Shown here: piece after piece, positions 8,251 to 17,421 of the stretch
Position numbering within the stretch: position 1 is the first letter of the stretch
How the letters are laid out: each line of letters begins with the position of its first letter
DNA from: UBA11400 sp964473555
Lineage (GTDB): Bacteria > Bacteroidota > Rhodothermia > Balneolales > HLUCCA01
Reading direction: 5' to 3'
Assembly (NCBI GenBank): GCA_964473555.1
Contig: CAYYPL010000002.1
Coordinates: forward strand, 248,001 to 312,000
DNA length: 64,000 nt
Notes under the pieces: model-generated
Told to the model about the DNA's origin: nothing
Databases searched by the model: none
Seen by the model: only the letters and a program-made list of their open reading frames with translations
Position numbers and translations under genes: made by a program

Positions 8251-8419
8251 ATATAGCTACCTATCAATCTGATTAATTTGGTGGAAGTTGCCAGGCAAGG
8301 ATTCTTAGATTATTTATTTCACTAACTCCACCCAGAAAACCTGAGTCGATCTACAACTAACCTTAAAAGTCATTGCCATAAGGAGGTTGCATTGTTGGTT
8401 TCATCTCTTCAAGTAGATC

Positions 8420-9223
8420 ATGATTCATACGTATCTACTTACACAGTATCAAACTACTTCAAATACTTGCCCACAATTTGTAGTACATGAATATGCGCTA
8501 AACGGAGAGTATAGATCAACCTTTGATTATGGTGCATATTCGACTAATCCAGTAAACAAGGTTAGTATTAATCGAGAAGGTATCATCTATGTTCCAGACG
8601 AAACCTCCCCATCTTATGCATACCGAATGATTTCCTGGGAAGGGCAAGAAATCTCCAAGTTTGGGCTTGTACCGGATGGGGCAACTCAACAAATCGATTA
8701 CACTGAATTACGAAATGCTGTTAAAGATCGTCGCACGCCAAGTTTCTTCCTGGGAAATGCCTTTATAGTACCAGGAGATACAGATGTTAGTGTCGTTTTT
8801 AGTGCTATTGGTGAAGTTCATCGTTACCAAGGGGAAAATCTGTCTTGGAAAACTAGCATTATCCCAAGTGCTGTAATTGATTCTGTTGCTGCACCTTACT
8901 ATGAATTTATGGAGCATATTTTGCAATTTGCGGATGCGCTCCAAGTTTTACGAGTATTAGAACACGGTGTAGCTACAAACGAATTTTTGTTCGTGTCTAC
9001 AAACACCAGTTTTGGACAAGAAATGAAACTGCTAAGCTTCGATTCCAATGGTAGCTTAAAGAACATTTATGTTTTTGAATCAGAACATGGACTCAATGGC
9101 AATTTCGATATTAATGCTAAAAAAGGGATTGTGTATGTCGGGAACGCTAATGCCGAGATTGTAGCATATACTCTAAGCGATGGTTATTTAGGGTATAACA
9201 ACGCATTTCGCGCGGACGGGTAA
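8420..9223 (+). CDS. Hypothetical protein, beta-propeller-like, apparently lacking its N-terminus
   Basis: A 267-residue ORF rich in short beta-strand patterns (VVHEYALNGEYRSTFDYG, VSINREGIIYVPD, MKLLSFDSNGSLKNIYVFE), recalling the six-bladed propeller lipoproteins common in the FCB group. There is no signal peptide or lipobox. An in-frame TAG sits two codons before the ATG, so the protein may be 5'-truncated. Another frame upstream (about 8330-8460) is open and might be a lost N-terminal part, but I cannot show homology. Base composition is more AT-rich than the housekeeping neighbours. It may be a pseudogene. Confidence 0.5.
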   Translation: MIHTYLLTQYQTTSNTCPQFVVHEYALNGEYRSTFDYGAYSTNPVNKVSINREGIIYVPDETSPSYAYRMISWEGQEISKFGLVPDGATQQIDYTELRNAVKDRRTPSFFLGNAFIVPGDTDVSVVFSAIGEVHRYQGENLSWKTSIIPSAVIDSVAAPYYEFMEHILQFADALQVLRVLEHGVATNEFLFVSTNTSFGQEMKLLSFDSNGSLKNIYVFESEHGLNGNFDINAKKGIVYVGNANAEIVAYTLSDGYLGYNNAFRADG

Positions 9224-9378
9224 GCAATTGTTGCTTATATTCTTAGATGATCGCCCCGCCGCACAAACGCCAAGCCGTTATATCGCATAGTTAATCATAC
9301 GTTAAATTGATCTAGGCAAGTCATATTGTATCATTATCGAATATTTTCGTATCATATCGTATCAAAAAGCTTGTAGGT

Positions 9379-10419
9379 ATGCATACAACCGTACACTCAT
9401 TCACACTTTTACTCGATTGGAAACTAATTGGGCTGATCAGTCAAATTGATCGGTTTGACGCATGCTGGTCAACGATAGAAAAACGTGAAGGACAAAGTCT
9501 TAAACAACTTAAATCTATTGCCACTGTCCGCAGTGTCGGCGCCTCTACACGTATTGAAGGCTCACAGCTTAGTGATGAACAGGTTGAGCGGATACTTAAA
9601 AGTATCGATATAACAAAACTTCAGGATCGTGATACACAAGAAGTGGTTGGTTATTTCAACGTGCTCGATTTCATATCCGAGAACGCATCTGAAATTGATA
9701 TCACGCAGAATAATTTGAAGCAACTCCATCAAATGTTACTTCAACACAGTAGCAAAGACGAATGGCACCGTGGCGATTATAAGCAACAGAGTAACGCTGT
9801 GGAAGCGCGATTGCCCGATGGCAGTCGACAGGTCATATTTCAGACGACCGATCCAGGTTTGGCAACCCGTGATGCAATGCAGAACCTGATTGATTGGTAT
9901 AATCAAGAAGACCAGATTCATCCGCTGGTAAAATGTGCGTTGTTCTGCTATGAGTTTGTCTCAATTCATCCTTTTCAGGATGGTAATGGCAGGTTGAGCA
10001 GGCTTTTAGCGACGCTTTTATTACTTAAGAATGGGTATAGATGGATTGAGTATGTGAGTTTTGAGCATGAAATTGAAAGTAGAAAATCAGAGTATTATCG
10101 GGTGTTGAGAAGTGCTCAGGCGAGTCGACCGGGCGAAGATGTAACAGATTGGGTCGCTTTCTTTTTCGATGCAATGGGAAATATCCAGCGGCAACTTATG
10201 GATAAACTTGAAGCACAGGGGGTAGAGGCTTCGCTTTCGCCCAGAGATAAAGCGATTATCACATATGTCTCGAATAATCCGGGGTGCAAGTCAGGTCAAA
10301 TTAGTATTGAACTTGGCTACCCTGCACCGACCGTTAAACGAGCTTTGGCTGACCTGGTCAATAAAAATATACTGATAAAACATGGAGTTGGACCGGGGAC
10401 AAACTACACTACAGTTTAG
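9379..10419 (+). CDS. Fic-domain protein with N-terminal inhibitory helix and C-terminal winged helix
   Basis: A 346-residue protein. The Fic motif HPFQDGNGR (residues 197-205) is intact; active Fic enzymes transfer AMP (or other nucleotide parts) to protein hydroxyls. The inhibitory motif S/TxxxE(G/N) is also present as STRIEG (residues 56-61), so this is a self-inhibited class II type with an N-terminal Fic_N-like helix. The last ~80 residues resemble a winged-helix DNA-binding domain (ISIELGYPAPTVKRALADLVNKNILI). No partner antitoxin gene is adjacent. It lies in an AT-rich patch between housekeeping genes, suggesting acquisition. Confidence 0.9.
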   Translation: MHTTVHSFTLLLDWKLIGLISQIDRFDACWSTIEKREGQSLKQLKSIATVRSVGASTRIEGSQLSDEQVERILKSIDITKLQDRDTQEVVGYFNVLDFISENASEIDITQNNLKQLHQMLLQHSSKDEWHRGDYKQQSNAVEARLPDGSRQVIFQTTDPGLATRDAMQNLIDWYNQEDQIHPLVKCALFCYEFVSIHPFQDGNGRLSRLLATLLLLKNGYRWIEYVSFEHEIESRKSEYYRVLRSAQASRPGEDVTDWVAFFFDAMGNIQRQLMDKLEAQGVEASLSPRDKAIITYVSNNPGCKSGQISIELGYPAPTVKRALADLVNKNILIKHGVGPGTNYTTV

Positions 10420-10537
10420 AACCATATCTGTACGTCAGCAAAGCATTTCGTGCTAAGGGTGCAGCGCTGATTTAGGTTCACGTGGACTAAGTTACTCGTG
10501 TCCTTATTAACTCAGAATCTTCGTATCTTCACCACCC

Positions 10538-10861
10538 ATGGAAACGGTACCACCCGATACGAAACCGAATTTTGCCAAGGATCCGAACGGACTCCTTCCT
10601 GCGATTATTCAGGATGCGAGCACCAAAGAGGTCCTGATGTTGGGATATATGAACGAAACGGCCTATTCTCTGACTCTCTCGTCGGGAAAGGTGACGTTTT
10701 TTAGCCGTTCACGTAACGAACTGTGGACCAAAGGGGAGACGTCGGGAAACTTTTTTGATGTGGTGGAGATCCGGGTGGACTGCGATCAGGACACGATCCT
10801 GGTCAAGGTGAATCCCCACGGACCGGCCTGTCACCGCGGAACCTCAACCTGTTTCGACTAA
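10538..10861 (+). CDS. hisI: Phosphoribosyl-AMP cyclohydrolase
   Basis: A 107-residue single-domain enzyme of histidine synthesis, opening the adenine ring of PR-AMP. It has MLGYMNETAY, FFSRSRNELWTKGETSGN, the metal-binding region VDCDQDTILVKV and the Cys-rich end GPACHRGTSTCF, all family hallmarks. It is not fused to HisE, which follows 29 bases later as a separate gene. A TATCTTC element lies about 10 bases before the ATG, so the mRNA may have almost no leader. Confidence 0.95.
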   Translation: METVPPDTKPNFAKDPNGLLPAIIQDASTKEVLMLGYMNETAYSLTLSSGKVTFFSRSRNELWTKGETSGNFFDVVEIRVDCDQDTILVKVNPHGPACHRGTSTCFD

Positions 10862-10890
10862 GCAATTTTTTATTTCAAACGAAGAATTTT

Positions 10891-11196
10891 ATGGCATCAT
10901 CTGATACCCATCGGGACACCATCCAATTTCTGAGCGACCTTCAGGATCTATTGGATTCGCGTAAAGCCGAAATGCCCGAGGGATCCTATACCAGCAAGCT
11001 TTTTGCCAGGGGAACGGACAAAATCGCCCAAAAGGTGGGTGAAGAGGCCGTTGAGACGGTTATTGCAGCAAAAAACAACCGCGATGAACTCCTGTACGAG
11101 GGATCCGACCTGCTTTTTCATCTGATGGTGCTCCTGACCGACCGTGGCATGCGTATCGAAGATCTGGTCGAAGAGCTTCAGCGTCGGCATAAGTAA
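10891..11196 (+). CDS. hisE: Phosphoribosyl-ATP pyrophosphatase
   Basis: A 101-residue all-alpha MazG-like enzyme converting PR-ATP to PR-AMP, the step just before HisI. Seen are the KLFARGTDKIAQKVGEEAVETVIAA signature (in part) with its metal-binding Glu residues, and the ELLYEGSDLLFHLMVLL helix. It directly follows hisI; no other his gene is in the window. Confidence 0.95.
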   Translation: MASSDTHRDTIQFLSDLQDLLDSRKAEMPEGSYTSKLFARGTDKIAQKVGEEAVETVIAAKNNRDELLYEGSDLLFHLMVLLTDRGMRIEDLVEELQRRHK

Positions 11197-11229
11197 CCTG
11201 TTTATCACTATTCAAACCTACATTTTATC

Positions 11230-12294
11230 GTGACTCCGAATATCGCCGATTACCGGATGCCAGCCGAATGGCATCCACACTCAGGAACCTTACTCAGCTG
11301 GCCTGTGAACCGCGAAACCTGGCCTGACGAGCGCCTGGATCGCGTCGAACGGGTGTATCTCAACATTTTGAAGGCGCTTACCGCTCACGAGCAGGTGCAT
11401 TTGCTGGTGAACGATGCCAATCTGCACGCCCGACTGGTGACCTTGTTTCATGAGTCTGCTATCAATCTGGATGCGATCACGTTCCATGTGATGACCTGCA
11501 ACGATGTCTGGGCCCGCGACTTCGGACCGATTTTTGTCCGTAACGCCGCAGCATCGGGAACTCCTCACGAGTTTGCGATCACCAACTGGGGATACAACGC
11601 CTGGGGTGGGAAATATCCACCTTTCGACTCAGATGACGCAGTCCCATCATATCTGGCCGGGAAGTACAACCTGCATCGATTTGATCCGGATATGATTCTG
11701 GAAGGTGGCTCGATCGAAACCAACGGGAAAGGCGTCATGCTGGTGACCGAATCGGTGCTTCTGAATCCGAACCGCAATCCTCATTTGTCCAAAGACGAAA
11801 TCGAGTCCCGTCTGAAAACCTGGCTCGGACAAGAAAAAGTGATCTGGTTGAACCGCGGACTCGAAGGCGACGACACTGACGGACATATCGACGATCTGAG
11901 CCGCTTTCTCAACGAAAACACCATTATGACCATGATCACCCACGATCCGGAGGATGTGAACTACGACGCGCTCCAGGAAAACTACGCACTCCTGAAATCC
12001 GCTACCGATCAGCACGGGAATCCGTTCAACATCGTGACACTTCCCATGCCACTGACCCATATCGAAGGCACTACGGTTGATGGAAGTGAGCATGTTCCTG
12101 CCAGCTACGCTAATTTTTACATCGCGAACGGAGTCGTGTTGTTGCCATTATATGACCCGCGCTACGACGATCAGGCACTGACGCTGTTCCGGGAGTATTT
12201 CGCCGACAGGGAAGTGGTTGGGATCGATTGTCGTGACCTGGTATGGGGACAGGGCTCCATCCACTGCATCACTCAACAGCTTTATGGGATGTAA
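11230..12294 (+). CDS. aguA: Agmatine deiminase family protein
   Basis: A 354-residue guanidine-modifying enzyme starting at GTG. Family motifs are MPAEWHPHSGTLLSWP near the start, NDVWARDFGPIFV, EGGSIETNGKG, DDTDGHIDDLSRF, and the catalytic-Cys end GSIHCITQQ. Members hydrolyse agmatine to N-carbamoylputrescine and ammonia, feeding putrescine synthesis; related peptidyl-arginine deiminases share the fold. It lies 33 bases after hisE, perhaps in the same transcript. No N-carbamoylputrescine amidase is nearby. Confidence 0.9.
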   Translation: MTPNIADYRMPAEWHPHSGTLLSWPVNRETWPDERLDRVERVYLNILKALTAHEQVHLLVNDANLHARLVTLFHESAINLDAITFHVMTCNDVWARDFGPIFVRNAAASGTPHEFAITNWGYNAWGGKYPPFDSDDAVPSYLAGKYNLHRFDPDMILEGGSIETNGKGVMLVTESVLLNPNRNPHLSKDEIESRLKTWLGQEKVIWLNRGLEGDDTDGHIDDLSRFLNENTIMTMITHDPEDVNYDALQENYALLKSATDQHGNPFNIVTLPMPLTHIEGTTVDGSEHVPASYANFYIANGVVLLPLYDPRYDDQALTLFREYFADREVVGIDCRDLVWGQGSIHCITQQLYGM

Positions 12295-12422
12295 CGGACT
12301 GTATTTGTCAACAAAATTGTGATTTTGCACGGATTTCGGGGTAAAACAGCATTTCAGCAGTGAATAATGCCGCGATGTTTATTAAATTGCAGACTAACTT
12401 TTAAGAAACAGCACGTTTTCAA

Positions 12423-13901
12423 TTGGAAACAACAGATACGATCGATCTCGCAACGGTTCACTTCGAAACCGTAATCGGACTTGAAGTCCATGCGCAGCTT
12501 CTTACCAAGAGCAAAGCATTTGCTTCTGTGAGCACCGAATTTGGTCAGGCTCCGAATACGAATATCACACCACTTTGCCTTGGGCATCCAGGTACATTGC
12601 CCGTGTTGAACGAGAATCTGGTGAATTTCATCATCAAAATGGGACTGGCGACCCATTGCCAGATCGCTCCGAGGTCGATTTTTGCCCGCAAGAACTATTT
12701 TTATCCGGATCTCCCGAAAGGATACCAGATTTCACAGTTCGACACCCCGATCTGCCACGATGGATATGTGGATATTGAGCTCGAAGATGGATCTACCAAG
12801 CGTATTCGCATCATGCGTATCCACATGGAAGAAGACGCAGGGAAGTCGATCCACGACCAGGATCCCTATCATTCCCTGATCGACCTGAACCGCGCTGGAA
12901 CTCCGTTGATCGAGATCGTGACTCAGCCGGACATTTCCAGTCCGGCAGAAGCCTATGCCTACCTGACCAAGATCAAGCAGATCGTTCAGTATCTGGAAAT
13001 CTGCGATGGTAACATGGAGGAGGGAAGCCTCCGATGCGATGCCAACGTGTCTATCAAGCCGGTCGGACAAGTAAAACTCGGCACCCGTACCGAGCTCAAG
13101 AACATGAACTCCTTCCGCAACGTGGAGCGCGCCATTCAGTACGAAATCGAGCGCCAGGAACGCCTGATCCGCAGCGGAGGCAAGGTTGTTCAGCAAACCC
13201 TGCTCTGGGACGCCAACAAACTCGAGACTCGTCAGATGCGCTCAAAGGAAGAAGCCCACGATTATCGCTATTTCCCGGAACCGGACATTCCTCCGGTAAT
13301 CGTAACCGACGAAAAACTCACCGAAATCAGAGATTCACTCCCTGAGATGCCGGATGTGCGTTTCAAACGGTTCAAAAACGAGCTCAAATTATCCGACTTC
13401 GACGCGTACACCCTCACAGACAGCCGATACATGGCCGATTATTTCGAGGCGTGCTTGAAGCATGTGAACAGTCCGAAAGCGGTCGCGAATATCATTATTA
13501 CCGAAGTCCGTCGGGTGCTGAATGAACAGGCGATCGATATCCGCGAGTTTTCGGTTTCGCCGGATCGTTTAGGCGGACTCATCCAGCTCAAAGAGTCTGA
13601 TGCGATCAGTTCTTCAGCCATGCAAACGGTCTTCAATACCATGCTGTCTGATGACCGCGACGCCGAGACCATTGCCAAAGAGCTCAATCTGATGCAGGTA
13701 TCAGATACTTCGTTCCTTGAACCGCTCGTTGATGAAGTGTTGGCAGCAAATCCGGACAAAGTAAAAGCATTTCTTGGTGGAAAAGACGGCCTTATGGGCT
13801 TCTTTGTCGGACAGATCATGCGAAATTCACAAGGGAAGGCCAATCCCCAATTGGTAAATAAAATGGTGCTTGACCGAATTCAGGCATATAAAGGAGAATA
13901 A
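12423..13901 (+). CDS. gatB: Aspartyl/glutamyl-tRNA amidotransferase subunit B
   Basis: A 492-residue GatB that phosphorylates and amidates Glu-tRNA(Gln) or Asp-tRNA(Asn) within the GatCAB complex. It shows VIGLEVHAQL, the signature LIDLNRAGTPLIEIVTQPD, the metal/ATP region RCDANVSI, and the C-terminal YqeY-like helical tail (QIMRNSQGKANPQLVNKMV). The start is TTG (12423) with no better ATG nearby. gatA and gatC are not adjacent. Confidence 0.95.
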   Translation: METTDTIDLATVHFETVIGLEVHAQLLTKSKAFASVSTEFGQAPNTNITPLCLGHPGTLPVLNENLVNFIIKMGLATHCQIAPRSIFARKNYFYPDLPKGYQISQFDTPICHDGYVDIELEDGSTKRIRIMRIHMEEDAGKSIHDQDPYHSLIDLNRAGTPLIEIVTQPDISSPAEAYAYLTKIKQIVQYLEICDGNMEEGSLRCDANVSIKPVGQVKLGTRTELKNMNSFRNVERAIQYEIERQERLIRSGGKVVQQTLLWDANKLETRQMRSKEEAHDYRYFPEPDIPPVIVTDEKLTEIRDSLPEMPDVRFKRFKNELKLSDFDAYTLTDSRYMADYFEACLKHVNSPKAVANIIITEVRRVLNEQAIDIREFSVSPDRLGGLIQLKESDAISSSAMQTVFNTMLSDDRDAETIAKELNLMQVSDTSFLEPLVDEVLAANPDKVKAFLGGKDGLMGFFVGQIMRNSQGKANPQLVNKMVLDRIQAYKGE

Positions 13902-13910
13902 TCAATTAGT

Positions 13911-15287
13911 ATGGACGCATCTGTGTTTAATTCAGCTACCCGGAAGTTGCTTCCAAGCGTAGCATTGTCGGTTGGGATTCTGTTGGCTGCCTGTACATCG
14001 GCTGAGACCCAACAGCGTACCGTAATCATCCGTGGTGAAATCACGATCCAGTCGGCAGATCGCGATGTAACTGATTCCAGTGGGATCAACTTGTCCATCG
14101 TCAGTACTCGTTCTGAATCGAACGAAGATACCATCCTGGATGTCAATACGGACATCGACGGTCGTTTCAGTGTAGTTGCGACAGTTTCCGAGCGCGGATC
14201 CTATCCTTTGGTAATTTCGCGAAATAACCAGGTGTTGTATGTGTCCAACATTGTACTCGCAGCTGGAGACACCATCAACATTTCGGGTACTCTTCCAGGA
14301 TTAAGCGACAATATTAAGGTCACCTCCCGTGAGAATACGGCAATGGCAACCTACGAGCGACTTCAGCGTCTTTACGGGCGAGTTGCAACCTACGCTTATG
14401 GTGGCGGATTACAACAAGACACCATTCCGACTCTGATGAACCAGTGGAGCGACTACTTTTGGTCACTGCGTGATGAATATCCCGGAACGTATGCCTCTGA
14501 ACTTGGTACAATCGATGCTATTGAAATCCTGGAGGGATGGGACGACTCCAAGACCTTCCAAAGAATCAATGCATTGGATAACTCGAAAAATTTCATGCCT
14601 GTGAAAGTCATTTACGGAGGTCATGTAAGCGCCAGGTTGAACGGACTTGAAAACGGCATCAGCTATTTGAACACCCTGCGATCGACGACCCGTGACATAG
14701 ATGAGCTGGCCACCATTGATATGCGTAAAATCGAGCTTATAGTTGATTTCAGGGAGTTCGATCGGGCCCTAAATGAAGTCAATACCATGATTCAGCGCAG
14801 TAGTCATGATGAAGAGTTTCAGACCTGGGCACAATCGGTCAAGTATGAGCTCGAAAACCTGATTCCAGGTAGAGTAATCCCAGATTTTAACGTTACACTG
14901 AACGCTACGACAACATTGAACAAGGCGTCCATTGCAGGGAAGTACACCATGATCGAGGTTGTTTTGTTGGCTGATGCCAACTATCAGGCTGTGTATCCTC
15001 AGCTGCTTGAGACATTCAGAACCTCCGGTGTCGATAACCTCAACTTCTACACACTTCCTTTAGACAATAGCCAGATTACGGTTGATGCATTCTTTGAAGA
15101 GCGTCAAAAAAGCTGGACCTTTTCGAATTCGGGAAGTCTGGATCAGGGTAACATCCTGGAAGCACTCCGAATTGATCAGGTACCAACCCGATATCTGATA
15201 GGTCCAGACGGAAGAATCATCAGCAGATATGTCTCACATGACCTTTCCGGATTAACTGCTGATATTCAGTCGTTAAGACAAAACTAA
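13911..15287 (+). CDS. Lipoprotein with thioredoxin-like fold but no CxxC
   Basis: A 458-residue envelope lipoprotein. The N-terminal signal ends in the lipobox LLAAC (Cys at about residue 25). A DUF4369-like beta domain (INLSIVSTRSES...DGRFSVVATV...INISGTLPG) follows, then a helical linker. The last ~135 residues match a TlpA/AhpC-type thioredoxin fold with the cis-proline loop VPTRYLIGPDGRII. Where TlpA proteins have WCxxC, this one has LLADANYQAVYP, so it cannot be a normal thiol oxidoreductase. It starts nine bases after gatB and precedes tpiA. Confidence 0.8.
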   Translation: MDASVFNSATRKLLPSVALSVGILLAACTSAETQQRTVIIRGEITIQSADRDVTDSSGINLSIVSTRSESNEDTILDVNTDIDGRFSVVATVSERGSYPLVISRNNQVLYVSNIVLAAGDTINISGTLPGLSDNIKVTSRENTAMATYERLQRLYGRVATYAYGGGLQQDTIPTLMNQWSDYFWSLRDEYPGTYASELGTIDAIEILEGWDDSKTFQRINALDNSKNFMPVKVIYGGHVSARLNGLENGISYLNTLRSTTRDIDELATIDMRKIELIVDFREFDRALNEVNTMIQRSSHDEEFQTWAQSVKYELENLIPGRVIPDFNVTLNATTTLNKASIAGKYTMIEVVLLADANYQAVYPQLLETFRTSGVDNLNFYTLPLDNSQITVDAFFEERQKSWTFSNSGSLDQGNILEALRIDQVPTRYLIGPDGRIISRYVSHDLSGLTADIQSLRQN

Positions 15288-15312
15288 GTTTTCAAGCTAA
15301 GCCTAATCAACG

Positions 15313-16086
15313 ATGAGAAAATTCCTGATCGCAGGTAACTGGAAAATGAATCATACGCCTCAGATGGCGCGCTCATTTTTTATGGATTTGAGCGCTTTAA
15401 CTTCCACAGTTGGCTCGGCAGTGGACGTATTGTTATGCGTCCCGTTTATCAGTATTGAATCGGCACTCGATGGTGCCCGTAAAGTTCAAGGGGTCCATGT
15501 TGGAGCTCAAAACCTTCATTTTGAAAATGATGGAGCCTTCACGGGAGAAATCAGTGCATCTATGCTGAAGGAAATGGGTCTGCGTTATGTGATCATCGGA
15601 CACTCGGAACGACGGGAATATTTCGGTGAAACCGACGAAATCGTGAATAAAAAGGTTAAAAAAGCTTTAGAAGCCGGATTAAATCCAATTTTGTGTGTTG
15701 GAGAAGTCCTCGCCGAGCGAAAAGCAGGTAAGCAAAATGATGTTGTAAGAACTCAGTTAACCGGTGCTTTAAAAGGTATTGGTGGATCGGCATTCAACAG
15801 TCTTGTAATCGCTTACGAACCCGTTTGGGCAATTGGCACTGGCGAAACCGCTTCTCCTGAACAAGCTCAGGAAATGCATGCCTTCATCAGAAACGTGGTT
15901 CAGGAGTTGTACTCCGAATCTGAAGCTCAGCGCGTACGCATTTTGTACGGCGGGAGTATGAAACCCGACAATGCCGGTGAATTATTGGGTCAGCCGGATG
16001 TCGATGGTGGTTTAATCGGTGGTGCCAGCCTGAAAGCCGAGAGCTTTTACAGCATCGTCGAAATCGCGAACGAACGTAGAAAATGA
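15313..16086 (+). CDS. tpiA: Triosephosphate isomerase
   Basis: A 257-residue TIM barrel interconverting DHAP and glyceraldehyde-3-phosphate. All catalytic features are present: NWKMN (Lys near residue 12), GHSERR (His), AYEPVWAIGTG (catalytic Glu) and the phosphate loops GGSMKPDN and GGASL. Length is normal. purD starts two bases after the stop. Confidence 0.97.
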   Translation: MRKFLIAGNWKMNHTPQMARSFFMDLSALTSTVGSAVDVLLCVPFISIESALDGARKVQGVHVGAQNLHFENDGAFTGEISASMLKEMGLRYVIIGHSERREYFGETDEIVNKKVKKALEAGLNPILCVGEVLAERKAGKQNDVVRTQLTGALKGIGGSAFNSLVIAYEPVWAIGTGETASPEQAQEMHAFIRNVVQELYSESEAQRVRILYGGSMKPDNAGELLGQPDVDGGLIGGASLKAESFYSIVEIANERRK

Positions 16087-16087
16087 T

Positions 16088-17380
16088 ATGGAACAACTTA
16101 ACGTCCTCCTGATTGGAAGTGGCGGCAGGGAACATGCGTTGGCCTGGGCAATCGCAAAGTCCCCAATCCTGAGAAAGCTTTTCATTGCGCCGGGAAATCC
16201 GGGTACAGCATCACTGGGCGAAAACGTGTCTTTGGACCTCGATGACTTCGATGATGTCCTGGCCTTCGCCGAAGACAACGCCATCGATCTGGTGGTAGTG
16301 GGACCAGAACAACCCCTGGTCGACGGAATCACCGATTACCTCACCGACTATGGCATCAAAGTTTTTGGCCCCAGTAAGGCCGCCGCTGCCCTGGAAGGCA
16401 GTAAGTCATATGCGAAGTCCATCATGCAAAAATATGGCATCCCAACTGCGGGACATGAGGTGTTTGAACGCCATGAAATCGCTAAACTGGAATCCTATCT
16501 GAATGAACAGGCGCTATATCCGCTTGTGATCAAGGTCGACGGACTTGCGGCCGGAAAAGGCGTGTTCATCTGCCATAATCCGGTCGAAGCCACGGAATAT
16601 ATCGATCGCATTATGAATGATGTACATCTAAGCGCCGCAGCTTCATTGATCGTGATCGAAGAGTTTATGCAAGGGGAGGAGGTCAGCGTGTTTGCCTTTT
16701 CGGATGGGAATACTGCACGATATTTGATGCATGCACAGGACCATAAACGAATCGGTGATGGGGATACGGGATTAAACACGGGGGGAATGGGAGCCTATGC
16801 TCCAGCTCCGGTGCTCGATGATGCCGGATTACAGCACGTGATGAATAATATCATTACACCCATGATCGATGCGATGGCGGCAGAGGAAACACCTTACGTT
16901 GGTATGCTGTACTGTGGACTCATGATGACGACATCGGGTCCGAAGGTAGTGGAGTTCAACTGTCGATTCGGAGATCCGGAATGTCAGGTCATGATGCCGG
17001 CCCTGAAATCCGATTTGCTCGAACTCATGAACATGACAGTGCACGGGAAGCTGGAATACGCTGCTGTTGACGTCGAAGACGGGTATTTCTGCTCAGTCGT
17101 GATGGCGTCTGAAGGGTATCCAGAGAGCTACGAAAAAGGATTTGAGCTCAAAGGTCTCCAGGATGCATCTGAACACGCAGAAGTGTTTTTCAGCGGCGTC
17201 AAAGATACAGATGGCTTGCTGGTGACCAGTGGTGGAAGGGTGCTCAATGTAGTTGGCAAAGGCACCACACTCAAAGAAGCTATCGACAACGCGTACAAAG
17301 GGGTGTCAAAAATAGAATTTGATAACGCCTATTTCCGAAAGGACATCGGAGTTAAGGGGCTTCGATATTTTTCCTCTTGA
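16088..17380 (+). CDS. purD: Phosphoribosylamine-glycine ligase
   Basis: A 430-residue ATP-grasp enzyme joining glycine to phosphoribosylamine in purine synthesis. It has the N-terminal GSGGREHALAWA, VGPEQPLVDGI, the ATP-grasp strand VIKVDGLAAGKGVFIC, EEFMQGEEVSVFAFSDG, and the catalytic-domain signature FNCRFGDPECQ. Spacing of one base after tpiA indicates co-transcription. No other pur gene is nearby. Confidence 0.96.
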   Translation: MEQLNVLLIGSGGREHALAWAIAKSPILRKLFIAPGNPGTASLGENVSLDLDDFDDVLAFAEDNAIDLVVVGPEQPLVDGITDYLTDYGIKVFGPSKAAAALEGSKSYAKSIMQKYGIPTAGHEVFERHEIAKLESYLNEQALYPLVIKVDGLAAGKGVFICHNPVEATEYIDRIMNDVHLSAAASLIVIEEFMQGEEVSVFAFSDGNTARYLMHAQDHKRIGDGDTGLNTGGMGAYAPAPVLDDAGLQHVMNNIITPMIDAMAAEETPYVGMLYCGLMMTTSGPKVVEFNCRFGDPECQVMMPALKSDLLELMNMTVHGKLEYAAVDVEDGYFCSVVMASEGYPESYEKGFELKGLQDASEHAEVFFSGVKDTDGLLVTSGGRVLNVVGKGTTLKEAIDNAYKGVSKIEFDNAYFRKDIGVKGLRYFSS

Positions 17381-17421
17381 TCCCAAAGAGTCAACCCAAC
17401 ATCAATTCAGGATGTAAGATC

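Noticed and set aside
9224..9378. Integron attC site
   Set aside because: The text around gccgcacaaacgcc...gccgttat looks GC-rich and gene-spacing-like, but a paired R/L box structure and an integron integrase are missing.
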